DNA of 64,000 nt from Corticium candelabrum (Eukaryota; Porifera; Homoscleromorpha; Homosclerophorida; Plakinidae): the NCBI RefSeq assembly GCF_963422355.1, contig NC_085094.1:4002891-4066890 (forward strand), given 5' to 3'. Made by a program: the position numbers and the translations under genes. Shown in pieces: positions 50,771 through 63,400 of the stretch. The notes beneath the pieces are model-generated. The model worked only from the letters and a program-made list of their open reading frames with translations, was not told the origin of the DNA and made no database searches. The stretch's first letter is position 1; each line of letters begins with the position of its first letter.

Positions 50771-53098
50771 GGGTCATCTAAAGTTAACCAACAGACAGTA
50801 GGGGCCAAAAGTTTTAGCAGGCATATTTTGCAGGGGTCACATATCAAACTATGCGGACCTCAGCAATTTTGCCAGCCCTCCCTCCACACTTAATAATGAC
50901 CGGTCCCCTAAAATGAGAGAAACATGTGCATTGTGTCACTAGGTCATGAACCACTGAGTGAATTAGAATACGAACCACTTGCTTGTTTGTCTAACAAATC
51001 AGTCGGCTCATGTATTTATTAGTTTTCTGCCTTTTCTACTTTACAGCAGCCACTGGTATGTTCAAATCTACTTTCAAATCTATCTCAGTGTAATTCTATC
51101 GTACTTTAGTTTTTTAAACTGATAACTGGTAGTCAGACCAGACTGTCTGTCTGCCAGTTTATTCAAGCAGTTGGGTATGTGTGTCTTGCTAGCTGCTGTG
51201 CAGTCTACTTTGTTATGCACTTTACTGTATGCTAGTAATGAGAGAGAAATCAAAATGTCACTTTATCTTAATATGTTTTTGGTCTGCTTGTTTGTCTGTT
51301 TATAATTTCCCTTTCAGCCCAGTGTTATAATTATGCATTCCTAAGTGTTGTTTTGTCTCGTAGTGTGACATTTTGATTTTACTCTTATTGATATCGTGTA
51401 TTTCTCACAGAGACACGCTGACAAGGAACTGTTACAAAATGATGTGAGCAGTGGATCTGACGACGGTAAGCAGAAATTGTCGTTGGGGTCTGATTTTATA
51501 ATCATGGTTTCATTACAGAAAACCTAAAAGAAAACGGAGGTGTGAACTCGACGTCATCAACAGTGAATTTTGTTTTATCAGACTCATCTAGTAGTGGAAG
51601 ACTACGAAGTGAGCGTTTAGCAAGTGAATGTCGGTGATCAATCAATTAATGACTCAATTTCTTAGGCTTTTCACTGGCTGCGCCAAAACTCCAGGCATCA
51701 GCTTCGTTCACAATTGAATCGCGAGTAATTTATTGTTATTAATTTAGCAAATGATTTACCGTATAAGATGAAACATTGGCGGGAATTTATTTTGTCGGTT
51801 TGCTAAGAAATTGACGGCAAAAGCATATTGATGGTTAGACATCATTGTTGGATAATTGATACCATATATGTTTGATATTCCCCACCCACTACAGCTGCGT
51901 TCATGTCCATCACATTTCACTAGCTTACTAGTCTGAAACTACTGTATTGACGAAGAAGCGCTGTGTTAGTGCAAAATGTATCCTGCATGACTGCACTTAC
52001 TTCATCGAAAGCTTCACGACCTTATTCTCATGTTAACTTTGCTGTTAGACAGGGTAGGCACAGCAAACAGCAAGCAGCGGTTACCATCTTGTTGTGACAT
52101 CAACGTGATGCCTGATCACATGGGTGTATAACGTCAACATATCCATTTGTCAATAATGGACTTTAGATTGGCACTCACTGAAAAATCTGCCAATCTGCCA
52201 TAATAAATTTTCTGCCAGTATTTTGTCTTATACAGTAATACAAATGTAAGCAATACAGTAAGCTGTCTAGTAAATAGACAGCTCAACTGCTGCTTGATGA
52301 TTTAATTAAGAGCCTGTTGTGACAGGGGCATGAGTCGAAATGTGTTTTATTGTAAGTATTTAATAGGGTACTATTGTTATTACACAATTTTTTATTAGTG
52401 ATATTTTGTAACTATTATTTTTATATGTTAGATACGTAGTATAATATATTGAAATACATTACACGTTTAAATTATTTTTGTATGTTTAATTTTTTAAATT
52501 TCTTTGTTGTTATGCGTAGGCATCACGTTCTGCTTCGATTGCTGAGAGTGGTTTTGGCATGTCAGCTGCGAAGAGGTTTGCTTTCAGTGTTTCACAGCCC
52601 AAAAATGCAGAAGCGGAAGGAGAAAGTTGTGCCCCATCGAAGAGCTCAGAAGTTGCTACAACCATTAGCAGTGAGAGCACAAGCAACTCAGTGAGTGGTT
52701 CGAGTAGAGGGCTTACACCTAGTCGTACAGTCATCCAGCATGTCCCGGGAATGGCTATGCAATCGGAGAGGTTGGTATTTGATTGTAAGATTTAAGTCAT
52801 AATTTGATTGAAACTACGATTGTGGATCTGGTAGTTCAAGTTTTGTGTTTGGTTGTGATATGTCGGACAGAGTCACGGTGAGATTTGATGAAGTGGTCAC
52901 GTGTTGCACGATTATGTAGTTTTGCAATTGTGCGTTTAGAATACACCTACTCAAGCTGCTAATGAACAAGTAACATCTGATGGTAAGGCAACAGTGAGCA
53001 AGCAAACGACTACTGAATTTATAGTAACTACATGTAGTGTTGACCTTGAAAATGTTGATACGGTCTGCTGTTGTAGGGTTAGGAATATGCACAGGATT

Positions 53099-53179
<81 letters not shown>

Positions 53180-53257
53180 TGCGTGTGTGTGTGTGTGTGT
53201 GCGTGCATGGGTGCGTGTGTGCATGCATGCGTGCGTGTGTGCATGCGTGTGCGTGTG

Positions 53258-53355
<98 letters not shown>

Positions 53356-55523
53356 CCAGGCAGTCACATAATATGTTCTGTAACGATTGTGAACTTCAAC
53401 GATTGTTTGTGTTCAACTGATATTGCATCAGTTGTATTTCAAGAAGATTTACCAGCTCATCCTGTGACTGGTTGTCAAACTGCATGGTGTGACTTACTCT
53501 TTCCAACGTATTTTTTGTTGACATCGTATCATTTTGTGGTACTTTTGTTTATAATGACATGCTAGATTTAAATTAAAGATTTTGCCTTATGTGGTTATAA
53601 ATAAATGCTGCATCATCTCACAACAGGAAGCCATGTGATTGGGTAATTGCATTATTTTTTGTGATTGCAGAAGTGAGAAAAGAAGATGGCTCTTTGAATA
53701 ACCACTCTCCTGTAAATGAAAGCGGAAGTCCTGGTGGCTTATTTGCACAAGCGTCTTCTCGGCTTTGTGATGGGGCGGTGGTTGCTTCTGTCACGCCTCC
53801 TCCTGTTTTTAAAGTTCCAGAAATAGTAGATGTGAAAACTGGTGAAGAGAATGATAAGAACATTTTGCAGGTAGATTATGATGCTGATTGGTTAGTTTGC
53901 ATTGCTGTAGACGTATGTTTTGATTTAAGGTGCACTGTGTTCTTCACGTTTTTGATTCGAAGACACACGGATGGAGTGAACGGGGACGTGGTCTTTTGCG
54001 GCTTAATGACATGCACCATCCAAACGAAGATGGGACTTTCCAGTCTCGTTTAGGTTCTATTTTGTTTGAAATGCATTTTTGTCATAAAATGATTTATGAT
54101 TTGTGTGTTGTTTGTTAAGTGATGAGAACTGATGGAAGCTTACGACTGACATTGAACACATTGCTGTGGCCTCAGATGGTGTGTGAAAAGGCAAGTCGTC
54201 GAAGTATTCGAATCACTGCACTGGATGCAGCAGGCCAGGGCATTCGAGTCTTCCTCATAACGGTGAGATGTCGTGGTACGTATTCTATTTTTGTGTAAGG
54301 AAGGCTTCTTGTATGGATCAAAATAATGCAAGGCTCTTTTTTGTGTGCAAGTCTGATTTATAGATTGTTAGTAATGCTGGGTATTGGTGTATAGAAATTG
54401 TGTCACATGATTCAACTACTGTATTCGCCCATAATAACGCCTTGGGCGTATAGAAAAGACAATTTTTTCTGGGCGTATACTAGGGCATGGGCGTTATTTT
54501 GGTTGCAAAATGCTGTCGTTTGGCCAGTCATCATCTAAATACTTGAAGACAGAAATACCACAAATGCTTGCAATTATCCATTTGCAAGATCAAAGGTACT
54601 GGTATTCGTACAGCATCAGCATACATGCAGAAACTAAGCAATGTAGGTATATACACATGCAAACCAGAGTGGTCGGCCTGAAGCCGGTCAAAAGCATCAG
54701 GGTCGGTAATTGCAACGAAGACATGAGTCTAGCGGTTAGCACTTTCACTCAACATTGGCACCAGCTCATCAAACATACACAGATGGAGACAAATGTTTTG
54801 CGGACCCCATTTTGTTTTGTCTGCGCATGCGTATCCTGGGCTTATACTTGGGCTTGGACGTATAGTTATGCATGAGCTTTTTTCAGGCTGAAAGTTCTGA
54901 CCTGTTGCACATGGGCGTATATATGGGCATGGGCGTTATTTCTGTATGGGCGTTATTACGGGCGAATACTGTGCTGTATTGCAATGTATTGTTCAGTCCC
55001 ATGTTCGTGTTCTAAATTAGTTTTATATTGTGGATTTATATATACATGCACATGCACATTGCGTGAGGACATCGATGTTGTCTGCTAACATGTGAGAGAG
55101 CAATCATGAGGAATTTGCCGAATTCGTTGAGTTGATATCAAACAGGCAGTCTTGTATCTAAATATCTGTTAACATATTAGTCAGTGTGGCAGTGGATGTT
55201 GATAAACTGTAAACATTGGGAGTGTTTATAAAGTGGATAATGGTGAAATTTTTGTTTAGTGTGCGGCCAAAGATGTGCATCCTCTTCATAATGCTGTCAA
55301 TACAAGATTGAGTGCTCTGAAACTTAGGCATGCTGTGCTTACTTCCCAGGCTGCTGCAGTAGATCCGGATGATGACAGTGATAGAGGTGACAAACCCAAC
55401 TATGATGAAACATCCGGTACGAGTGATTTGTCTGAAGCAGACAGCGATGTTGTCAGGAAAGAGACATTAAACCGAGAGAGACTGGAGAAAGTAGCGTCGG
55501 TATCTGATCACGAAAATGACTGA
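46909..55523 (+). CDS. RANBP3: Ran-binding protein 3 homologue
   Basis: Eleven exons join in frame: 46909-46921, 46993-47060, 51411-51465, 51519-51608, 51666-51724, 52520-52774, 52940-52982, 53671-53870, 53930-54053, 54120-54262 and 55260-55523. They total 1,314 nt and 437 residues. The N-terminal half is Ser-rich and disordered, with a basic GRKRH stretch and F-rich patches (FGMSAAKRFAFSV). From about residue 240 comes a RanBD1 domain: KTGEENDKNILQVHC, FDSKTHGWSERGRGLLRLND, DGTFQSRL, MRTDGSLRLTLNT and SIRITALD. The RGRGLLRLND motif is diagnostic. The tail is acidic (DPDDDSDRGD). In animals RANBP3 is a nuclear cofactor that binds Ran-GTP and assists CRM1/XPO1 export. The human protein is longer. 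Intron 2 is 4.35 kb of transposons; the first intron is only 71 bp. Confidence 0.93.
47815..47866. repeat. TA dinucleotide tract
   Basis: About 50 bp of (TA)n, immediately 5' of the Helitron-like element, which inserted at its A/T edge. It continues after the element at 48,617-48,652. Confidence 0.95.
47867..48617 (+). mobile_element. Non-autonomous Helitron-like element
   Basis: It starts with TC in A|tcctatactataatatgcg and ends CTAG|T. About 10 bp before the end lies a GC hairpin (ccgcccataggggcggg). Start with TC, a 3' hairpin, a CTRR end and insertion between A and T without duplication are the classic Helitron hallmarks, and the two flanking TA tracts look like one tract split by the insertion. 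The 751-bp body has no Rep/helicase. It is richer in CpG than its surroundings. Confidence 0.75.
49187..50685 (-). mobile_element. Tc1/mariner element with decayed transposase
   Basis: The terminal inverted repeats read cagtaccggtcaagaaagat at the left and attctttttgaccggtactg at the right, a common Tc1 end type. The element sits in a TA-rich target. The transposase is on the minus strand: an N-terminal HTH remnant near 50,150-50,230 (ERVGCSQKTVSNI), then NWSRIIWSDESN, MVWGCM, LMHDSAPAH and WPAQSPDLNPIEYIWD. These carry the DDE triad, with about 35 residues between the second D and E by my count. It is dead: an in-frame TGA at 49,984-49,986 and a one-base loss near 49,838-49,841. Confidence 0.92.
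49280..49834 (-). pseudogene. Tc1-type transposase, C-terminal open part
   Basis: The longest remaining frame covers the second catalytic Asp (in HDSAPAH) and the Glu (in NPIEYIWD) and ends in a natural stop after ARGGYTKY. The part with the first Asp (WSDES) is in another frame upstream. The protein would cut and reinsert its element at TA sites; this copy cannot make a full enzyme. Confidence 0.9.
50684..50768. repeat. TA dinucleotide tract, about 80 bp
   Basis: Uninterrupted (TA)n directly abutting the right end of the Tc1 element. A shorter TA tract lies at its left (49,150-49,176), followed by a short CA run. Confidence 0.95.
53100..53350. repeat. 250-bp GT microsatellite in RANBP3 intron 7
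   Basis: (GT)n with a central variant block of gcgtgc, gcatgc and gggtgc units. Strong Z-DNA potential; transcribed as part of the RANBP3 pre-mRNA. Confidence 0.97.
54421..54969. mobile_element. TIR element (MITE-like), copy 3, in RANBP3 intron 10
   Basis: It begins gtattcgcccataataacgc and ends gcgttattacgggcgaatac. The interior is clearly homologous to copies 1 and 2, sharing the stretch encoding MLSFGQSSSKYLKTEI and the downstream TCAxCATTGxCACCAGCTCATCAAAC block. Its independent location shows the family is mobile. Confidence 0.85.
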
Positions 55524-56012
55524 GTGACGTTGCAGTGTGTCACGTGACACGTTTTATGCTGTATACAAGTAGAATTGTTGTAACATGCTTTATGAATTAA
55601 AAAAATTTGAACAGGATGGTAAGCAAGTGCTTAGAGATATTTCGAATCTTGTAACCAAGAAATATACATCATGATCGCAGCAGCACACACATACACATAC
55701 TATACACCCATGCTGCTATACACCTAGCATTCAATAACAGCAATTTTTTAATATATCAAAAGTAGTTCTAGGCTATACACAATTATAATACAAAGTAGGT
55801 TGGTTACTGTACAATAGATGCATGAATCGTGTCTGGGTTAGTCCAAATATATAAAAAAGATTATGTTAGATGGATATGGACTACTCTGGTATGATTTTTT
55901 GTCCTAATGATGAAGTCCAAATGAACAAAAACAGTTTTCGTTGTCGCGCAAAATAGATGCGCAGGACGTCGAGGGTCGGAAACACGCGTGCGCAACTAGG
56001 GTACCACTTACC
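55524..56012. promoter_or_regulatory. Intergenic region between RANBP3 and TRAPPC13
   Basis: The RANBP3 3' end carries a possible poly(A) signal region (atgaattaaaaaaatttg at about 55,590). The DNA just upstream of the TRAPPC13 ATG is CpG-containing (gtcgcgcaaa, gcaggacgtcgag, aacacgcgtgcgc), consistent with a housekeeping promoter. Confidence 0.4.
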
Positions 56013-59000
56013 ATGGATCCAAGAAATCACAGACTCTCCCTAAAAGGTACCTGTTGTCGTTGCAACGTAACGATAATCGTAAATTTTTTGTCAAATAACA
56101 GTTATGAGGCTAACGAGGCCTTCCTTCGCTTCTTGTCAGCCTGTCGTTTGTGAATCTCAAGATATCCTCGGTATGTCGTAACATTAGTTAATTTAGGCCA
56201 CAAGAACAAAATCTGTAGTTTGGCAGATACTAATTTTTGGGCTGGTGGGCATGTCTTAAAATATTAGATTAGATTTTTAGGATTTAAAGTTTCTGCTTTT
56301 GAAAGTAGCTGTAACTTTTATTGCATACTTGAACTCTACCAAATTTGTTTGCATATGACTTGGAGGAATGCTGATTGTATCAAGTAAGATATAATGGGTA
56401 TATTTCTGTGCATTAATTAAAGTTGATATTAACTAGTTGTACACAGTCACAACAGAGTTTTCTGGCCATCTACTGAAATGCCGTGCCCTATCTATATCTC
56501 TGTGCGTTAATTAAAGTTGATATAAATAATAGAAAATAAAAATGTAAAAGGCTCATCCCCACAGACAGATTTTGAGCAAACAACTCCTGTCAAACAAGTA
56601 ATTTTGTTCATGTGGCCTTATTAATAACACTGTCGTTTGTAAATGGCAACAATGTGCATTTAAGGCGACACTCTGCTGGATGTAATGAAACAGGATATTC
56701 GAACCACCGAGGGTGTGGAGAGATTCGCATTGAGTGGAGTGCTGTCACTTCCTCAGACATTTGGGTAATACTCAATATTATCGACGATTTACTTTATTGT
56801 GTTTAGTTTTTAGATTACTTTGTGAGCTACTTTATTAGAGTTGACTTACGTGGTATGTGAGCGTGAGTGTAGTATGCACAGGAGTAGGAACCATGATGCC
56901 AAAGGGGCCACGGCCCTCCAATAAAAATATTTTTGCTTTTATTTGTTTGCCTACTGGCGACTGAAGCTGAGTTTACAGTCTCTCTTTTACAGCTATGAGT
57001 CTTCTGAAAATGATCGACTTGTTGCGGAGTATTATGAATTTAGACACCATGTTGCTTCTGAGTGCACTACTTGTAAAACCTATATGAAATTGAAAAAGCA
57101 AGTGTTGTTTCATGTGACCACAAATTCTTTCTAAAATAGTTTAATTGTCTAGAATAACATTCTTTGTCACAACTGGACGCAAGTATTGCATCTTGTTACT
57201 CAGCGTTAGGTTCTCGTGTATTGTGTAAGTCAAGGAGTGATTGCTTTTCATGTAGCCATTGCTGATTGATACATTTCCATACTTTATTTTTATCAAATTA
57301 AACTTGATGTGGCATTAGACTGTTCTGGTAAAAGCCTCTTATGAATGTTGGTGGTTTTTGATTGACTGTTTGTTCATAGTTTGTGGTTTTCGTGTACAAC
57401 CAGACACTAATACTGTTTCATGATTAGGCCATTTTGACTTCACCAGAAGTGTGACACATTTCTGTAAGCATGACAGGACATAGTCACACATCCAGACATT
57501 CATGCACACACATCCGCATACGTTGTCACACAGACTCGAAGTGAGTCAGTGCCTTTTGAGTACATTACTACTTGCTCAGTCACGTGACTTTGACGAAATC
57601 TCATTTCTTATGTTTTATAGCTGAAGTTACTTATTGGTGACATTGTTTGCAGTACTGTTATATATGGAGGCATAGTAAGTATTGTAATGTTGATAATTCG
57701 ACTGTGTGTAGAAACATCTTTCTTGGAGAAACATTCACTTGTTACATTTGCATTCATAATGACAGTGAGGAGATAACAACCGACGTTCAAGTCCAGGTTT
57801 ATTGATTTTGTACTTGTGTAGTATATGTTTATCCAAACTTTGCTTTGGCGTGTCTTTCTGACCTAATCATCGTTTTGTGTTGTTGTAGACTGATCTGCAG
57901 ACTTCTGCCCAGCGGTTACCACTCGGTAACAGTAGCATAGTGAGTAAACTAGGTCCAAACGAGAGTGTTGATGAAGTACTTCATCATGAAGTCAAAGAGT
58001 TGGGAACTCACATGTTTGTGCAGACTTGACACTTTTTGTCATCTGACTGGTACATATTGCAATATTATGTGTGACACAGCCTCATCTGTGGTGTACATTA
58101 CGTTACTGCTCAAGGGGAAAAGTTGTACTTTAGAAAATTTTTTAAATTTCAGGTGCACAATGCAAATCAAACGTTGTTGTCTGTGTGTTAATTGGCGAGA
58201 GTTGCTATTGCAGGTTTTGAAGCCGCTGGATGTTAAGACCAAGTTTCATGATGTCAATGTATGTTCAGCAAGATATGATGCTGTTACACCCAGATTACTG
58301 TCTGTAATAATAATGCTGTTGCAACTCTTATGTCGTTATTTTACTCGAATCTAATTTGATGTAATGAGCAATTATACTAATGGTACTAATTGATGGAAGT
58401 AATTTGCTTATATATTTAATGGTCGTTTAGAAGTTTCAATTGGCTAGAAAATTGCAAGTTTGCCTGATGCGTGTGTATCCCTTGTGAACGTATTTGGCAC
58501 CAATAGGAAATAGTTATTCTAATACAAAGTTATTGTGACATTGATGTACATTTTTGTTGTAGCATGGCAAGGCATTGCTAGAAGCACAGATACAGAACAT
58601 CACTCCTGCTCCGATGTATATGGAATCGGTCACTCTGGAGCCATCACAGAATTACGATGTAGTCGACCTCAATATATTCTGTGGCCAGTCTGACATGTGA
58701 GTTTGACACATAGCATGAAGCACTGTCAAGTTGTTTGTTAGACTGACTTGTGTGTAGCAAAGAGCTGACGTTTGGAAAAAATTCGTATCTTAGTGCTGGA
58801 GACTGCAGACAATATTTGTATCAGTTAACTCCGAAAGCAACATTTGCCGTTGATCGCAAGAAGGTAACACATTGATTTTGTAAGCATAGGAGATTATTAT
58901 GACTCAATCTGATGGTCCATTGATACATAGAGTATATGTAGTAGGCTCATGTTTGTATGTACACATATTTCTCTATTGTTAATGAATGTCTGGTCGATTT

Positions 59001-60444
59001 TGTGTGGTGCCTGATCGTCTATATTCAACTGACATTCTGTAATATCATTGGAATGCTGTATTATGTGATGTACAAAGTTGGGGATTTTTGACTTTGTCAC
59101 CAGTGTTGTAGTAGCTGCTATCATAGTATACGTCCTGTCCATCCAGGCTAGTGTCTTAAATGTTGGGAAACTCGACATGGTGTGGAGAACAGCGATGGGA
59201 GAACGAGGTCGACTACAGACAAGTCAACTACAAAAGATGGTAATTGGCTATTCTGGATGTGACCCTCTCATATTCATTCTCGATTCCGTGTAGCACCCAT
59301 TACCAAAAGAGCTCTCGGTCATCGGAGAAAACATACCAGATGTTGTACAAATAGAACAACCGTTGGAAGTTTCCTTGAGAATTACAAATAACAGGTAAGC
59401 ACAGTAGCTATAACCGGTAGTTACTAAAGTCTACTAATGAAACCATGATTGCTTTGCATTATTTTTGTGCTCTGAAGTATTTCTATTTATCATTACACCA
59501 GCCAGCATTAATAGCATTGCATTGTTTTTAATTAATTAAGTCTTTGTCATGTGTTTGAAGATAACAGCAGTAGTCCCTTCTACTGTGTTTTCACTAATTA
59601 ATTCAATGCTGTTGTTGGCGACTGGTACAAACAGTTGTTTGTTTCATTACCTGTTTGACTTTGTGGCATATCAGGGACACCTAGTACTTGATCAGCATCA
59701 TCATCAGTAAACTTCAGTCTTGTATTAATTGTTTACAATTTTTACAATTTATGTTGAAGAAATGCCAGACAAAGTAATTTTGTAATCATTCACAACATGT
59801 GAATTGAACACACGCACAATAGAAAGACTCAGCAACATTTTACTTAATTGTGTGATCTTTGTGGAATGAAGTTATTCAGATTATGATTAAAAGTCTCAGA
59901 CTGTAATGTTAGATTGGTGCCAACACTGCATATTACTATTTCTAATAAGATAGTTTCAATCACCTCAGAATGATGAAATTACTTCTTGAAGCTACAGTTG
60001 TAGATGTGAATGACTGACTATCTCCTGTGCAGTGGTAAAGACATGTCTCTGCGGCTTGTCCTAAGCAAGTCCAAGACAATTGGCATCCACTGGTGTGGTA
60101 CCACGGGCAAGGTTAGATAATTTTATATCTACCACAGAAAACACACTGCTGTACTGTACGTGTGTATTGTACTTTAGTATCTGGGAGAAATAGAAAACGA
60201 AGAGAGTCTAACAATAAAAGTCAACATTTTGCCAGTGCGTCCAGGACTACAGGTATTCACTTCCATATTGCCATTTACTTGTACGAGGTAGACTTGCCTC
60301 CTTGTGTCTGTCCAGACAATTGGTATGTTGTCCCTCACTGATACGAAATCAGGGAAGACGCACAAGATAGACGAAATTGCACAAGTTTTTGTATACAATA
60401 CGCCTGATTCGCCATTTCCGCACTTGTCTGCATCTTTTAAATAA
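56013..60444 (+). CDS. TRAPPC13: TRAPP complex subunit 13 homologue
   Basis: Exons placed with confidence: 56013-56046, 56102-56170, 57712-57796, 57889-58013, 58080-58152, 58214-58258, 58563-58696, 58758-58863, 59147-59239, 59294-59394, 60033-60111, 60178-60252 and 60316-60444. From 57,889 onward all phases agree. Signature segments: [84 protein letters not shown] and IHWCG. TRAPPC13 is an immunoglobulin-like beta-sandwich subunit of TRAPPIII, acting in membrane traffic and autophagy. The exon or exons linking 56,170 to 57,712 are not settled; 56,993-57,074 is a candidate. The gene ends 15 bp before the METTL4 stop on the other strand. Confidence 0.92.
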
Positions 60445-60459
60445 ATCATTTCAAAACTT

Positions 60460-63400
60460 TCATTTATTTTCTTTCCAATAGAGATCGGTATTCTGAAATT
60501 TCAATACCTGAGAGACAAGTCAACTCGTAACTATACAATTAGACGGATACAATAGTAACTGAATATTGAATAGTACCTCGTTGCCCCAGCTTGTCCATCC
60601 TGGTAAGAGATTACGAGCAAACAGTTCCAGGCACTTTGCATCTTTTGGCAAGTACTGACGCATTACATCTAAAGAAAAAGAGCCAGTGACTGGTGACAAT
60701 ATAATACGGTTGTGTGTTGCGTAGAAATAGACATTATTGTGGCACATAATAGTGTCCAGGAGAGATGAGAGCAGATCCATTGGGCCACTTGCGATGACAT
60801 GAGGACTTGCCCTACATAGCGGCTTATTGGGGTGAAGCGATAGCTCATTGGAGTACAAATACAGAGCATCTACCAACATTGATCGATCCTGACAAACCCC
60901 ACCTATTGATATTAGACACTCACTGCTTTCCCCAATAGTTAATTAAGAGAGACGGTTGTGGGTGAGTTTATTGCCTGACGTACAATGCCATAACCATCTT
61001 CGATAAGAAATTAACGTACAACCCTATGGATCTAGTCCCTGGCACTACACAATCAAGTGTTAATTCGTACAGATGCCCATTGACTTTGACTCTTAATTTG
61101 CACTAGCAAGTTTATCAAAGGTTCCAAATAAGTAGTTGGCACCAACGTGTAAGGTGTCATGAACGTAAACCTTACAAAGAGACAACCTGATAATATTGGC
61201 TTTTGTGAGTGAACAGACGTTGGTATGCTGAAGATCACTTTATTTTGTGGTATTTGGGCATCATCTGTGTTTACACCAATCTCGGGCTTGTCTGTTCTTG
61301 CTTTCTTTGCGGCTATTTTTGACACGTCCTCTGTAGCTAGATTGAAACGGCCGATTATCATTGGCTCATACGGCTTTCTGTGCACTGATTCTATTGGAAT
61401 AACCAATTCTCCTTGAGTTGTAACCTGTAGCAACAGTACAAATAGAATTTGACTAGTAACATTCACAATCTTTTCCTGTCGCTGACTTTCATCCAATGCC
61501 ACTCAGAAATATAGTCAATAGACCAATGGGGAAACAACGTGTTCTTGACAAACTCGGTGTGCTTCGGATGATTTGTTGTCCACACAATGACTAAAGCATG
61601 ACGAGCAGCAAGTGCTTTGATTGGCATCCTCATTAGATCACGGTACTGAAGACAAGAATACCTGAATAAAAATAGTAGAAATATGTTATTAATCAGACAG
61701 TATGACCGTGGATAAACAGTTGGCATATTAGCAATCTTTGTTGCATTACTTTGTGCTATACAGTACTGTACATACAATGATTGTGATCACGGAATCTATG
61801 ACAGTGTAATAAGAATTTGTCATACAGAGACTCTATTCTATTGATGGGCGTGTCCATATTATGGTAATCAGCCTAATCCACTAAAATCATGGGAAAATGA
61901 AGTAGTCTGGAACAATTATCAACACGTTGTGTTCCCATTTCTTTATCCTTCCTCCAACATGGTTGCCACAATATCACAGGAAGGCAAAGAATTTGACTGC
62001 TCGGTAGTAATGGAGCACGACTGCATGATGTTAGGGATGGGTCACAACATGGATCACTGTCAACACGGCTGGTCCTTACCGCTTTGATCTTCGGACAGAA
62101 CCATTGCCCCAAGGCGGATCAATGACGATGAGGTTGTAGCCGCAGCTTGGTTTCATAGCAATGAGCGGTTGAAGATACGAGACGTCTGACATGAGAAATT
62201 GACAACGAGCTGGTATGAGGTATGAGGTACCAAATGTTGTCAACAACAAAGGATGGTCTGATTGATTAACAATGAGGTTATTGAAAATGTCCACGTCGGT
62301 TTGGCATCGTACAGATACGAGATCTATTTCATGAGTCGTTTCAGTTGCTGGTAGTGCTAGTTTGGATAATTCGCACAGATCAGACAGACCATCACACGGT
62401 GCTGTGTATCTTGCTGCTTTAGTTGACTGCGACTGAGATGTACAAATCTTGAAATACTCAATGGAGTCATCTCTACCAACAAGTTCTTGGTATAAACACA
62501 GCAAGTTTAGATACTTCTGTCAAAATGCCAAGCATAATGATTATAAAACAACTCCATGCACGAACTGCCTTAGGAGAACCTCGACACTCTCTGGATTCGA
62601 CGGTTGAATAGCATGTTTTCTACACTTCCTCTGTAGCAACGATACAATACATTAGCACAGAGTACTAGTGTTTTGATTAACAATTGGTTGTACTGATTGA
62701 GCATGGCACATGCATGGGTCGTGGTGTGCAGCACAAACACACATAAAAGTTAAATATTAAAAATCAAATCTCATATAGTCCAAAAATAAGAAAGTACTAT
62801 TTTAAAATTAAGAATTAAAACATAAAATTTACAATTGAAAGCGTGCAAAGTAAGATTTAAAACGTACAATTTAAATTTAAAATTAAAAAATTAAAAAATT
62901 TAAAATTAAAATTAAAAAATTAAAAAATTAAGAGTTGTTTGAGTAACTGTCTATTTTAAAAATTAAATATTAGAAAACAGAAATAAAAATTAGAATGATA
63001 AAATTAGAAACATGAATATGCAATGCAAGAATTGAATGGCCCAACAGTATACCCACTAACCCATCCGTTTGTGTACGCAGAACGGGATAAAATGTTTTAC
63101 ACTTGATAACAGATCGGGACACAACAAAAATTGATAGCAACAAACGGCAGGGTAAAAGAAAAGTGCCGAAACAATCGAACATGTTGTTCATGTTCCAATG
63201 TTAAATTAATTAATTAATCAATTGAGTTAACACTGTAACTGAGAATATATCATTACAACAATATGGCCAACCAAAGTAACCATTTTGTGACATTGAGTTT
63301 GTGTCTGTAGTTTCTACTCCTGCAACAATAATTAGACAAAACAAAACTAAAAATAGTGAGGTCTGGGACTCCGAGGTCTGAAAAATTTTCGTAGCCTACA

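Larger units (their letters stand above)
47483..50911. mobile_element. Outer TIR element enclosing the nested transposon cluster
   Basis: The left end reads taaggggctggtcattatca followed by agtgtgggggg and ggctggcaaa. The right end near 50,870-50,911 is its inverted partner (cctccacacttaataatgac, then cggtcccctaa). The homology continues inward for several tens of bases with decay. Helitron-like and Tc1 elements plus three TA tracts lie between, so these ends probably belong to an older element that later collected insertions. Not coding by itself. Confidence 0.6.
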
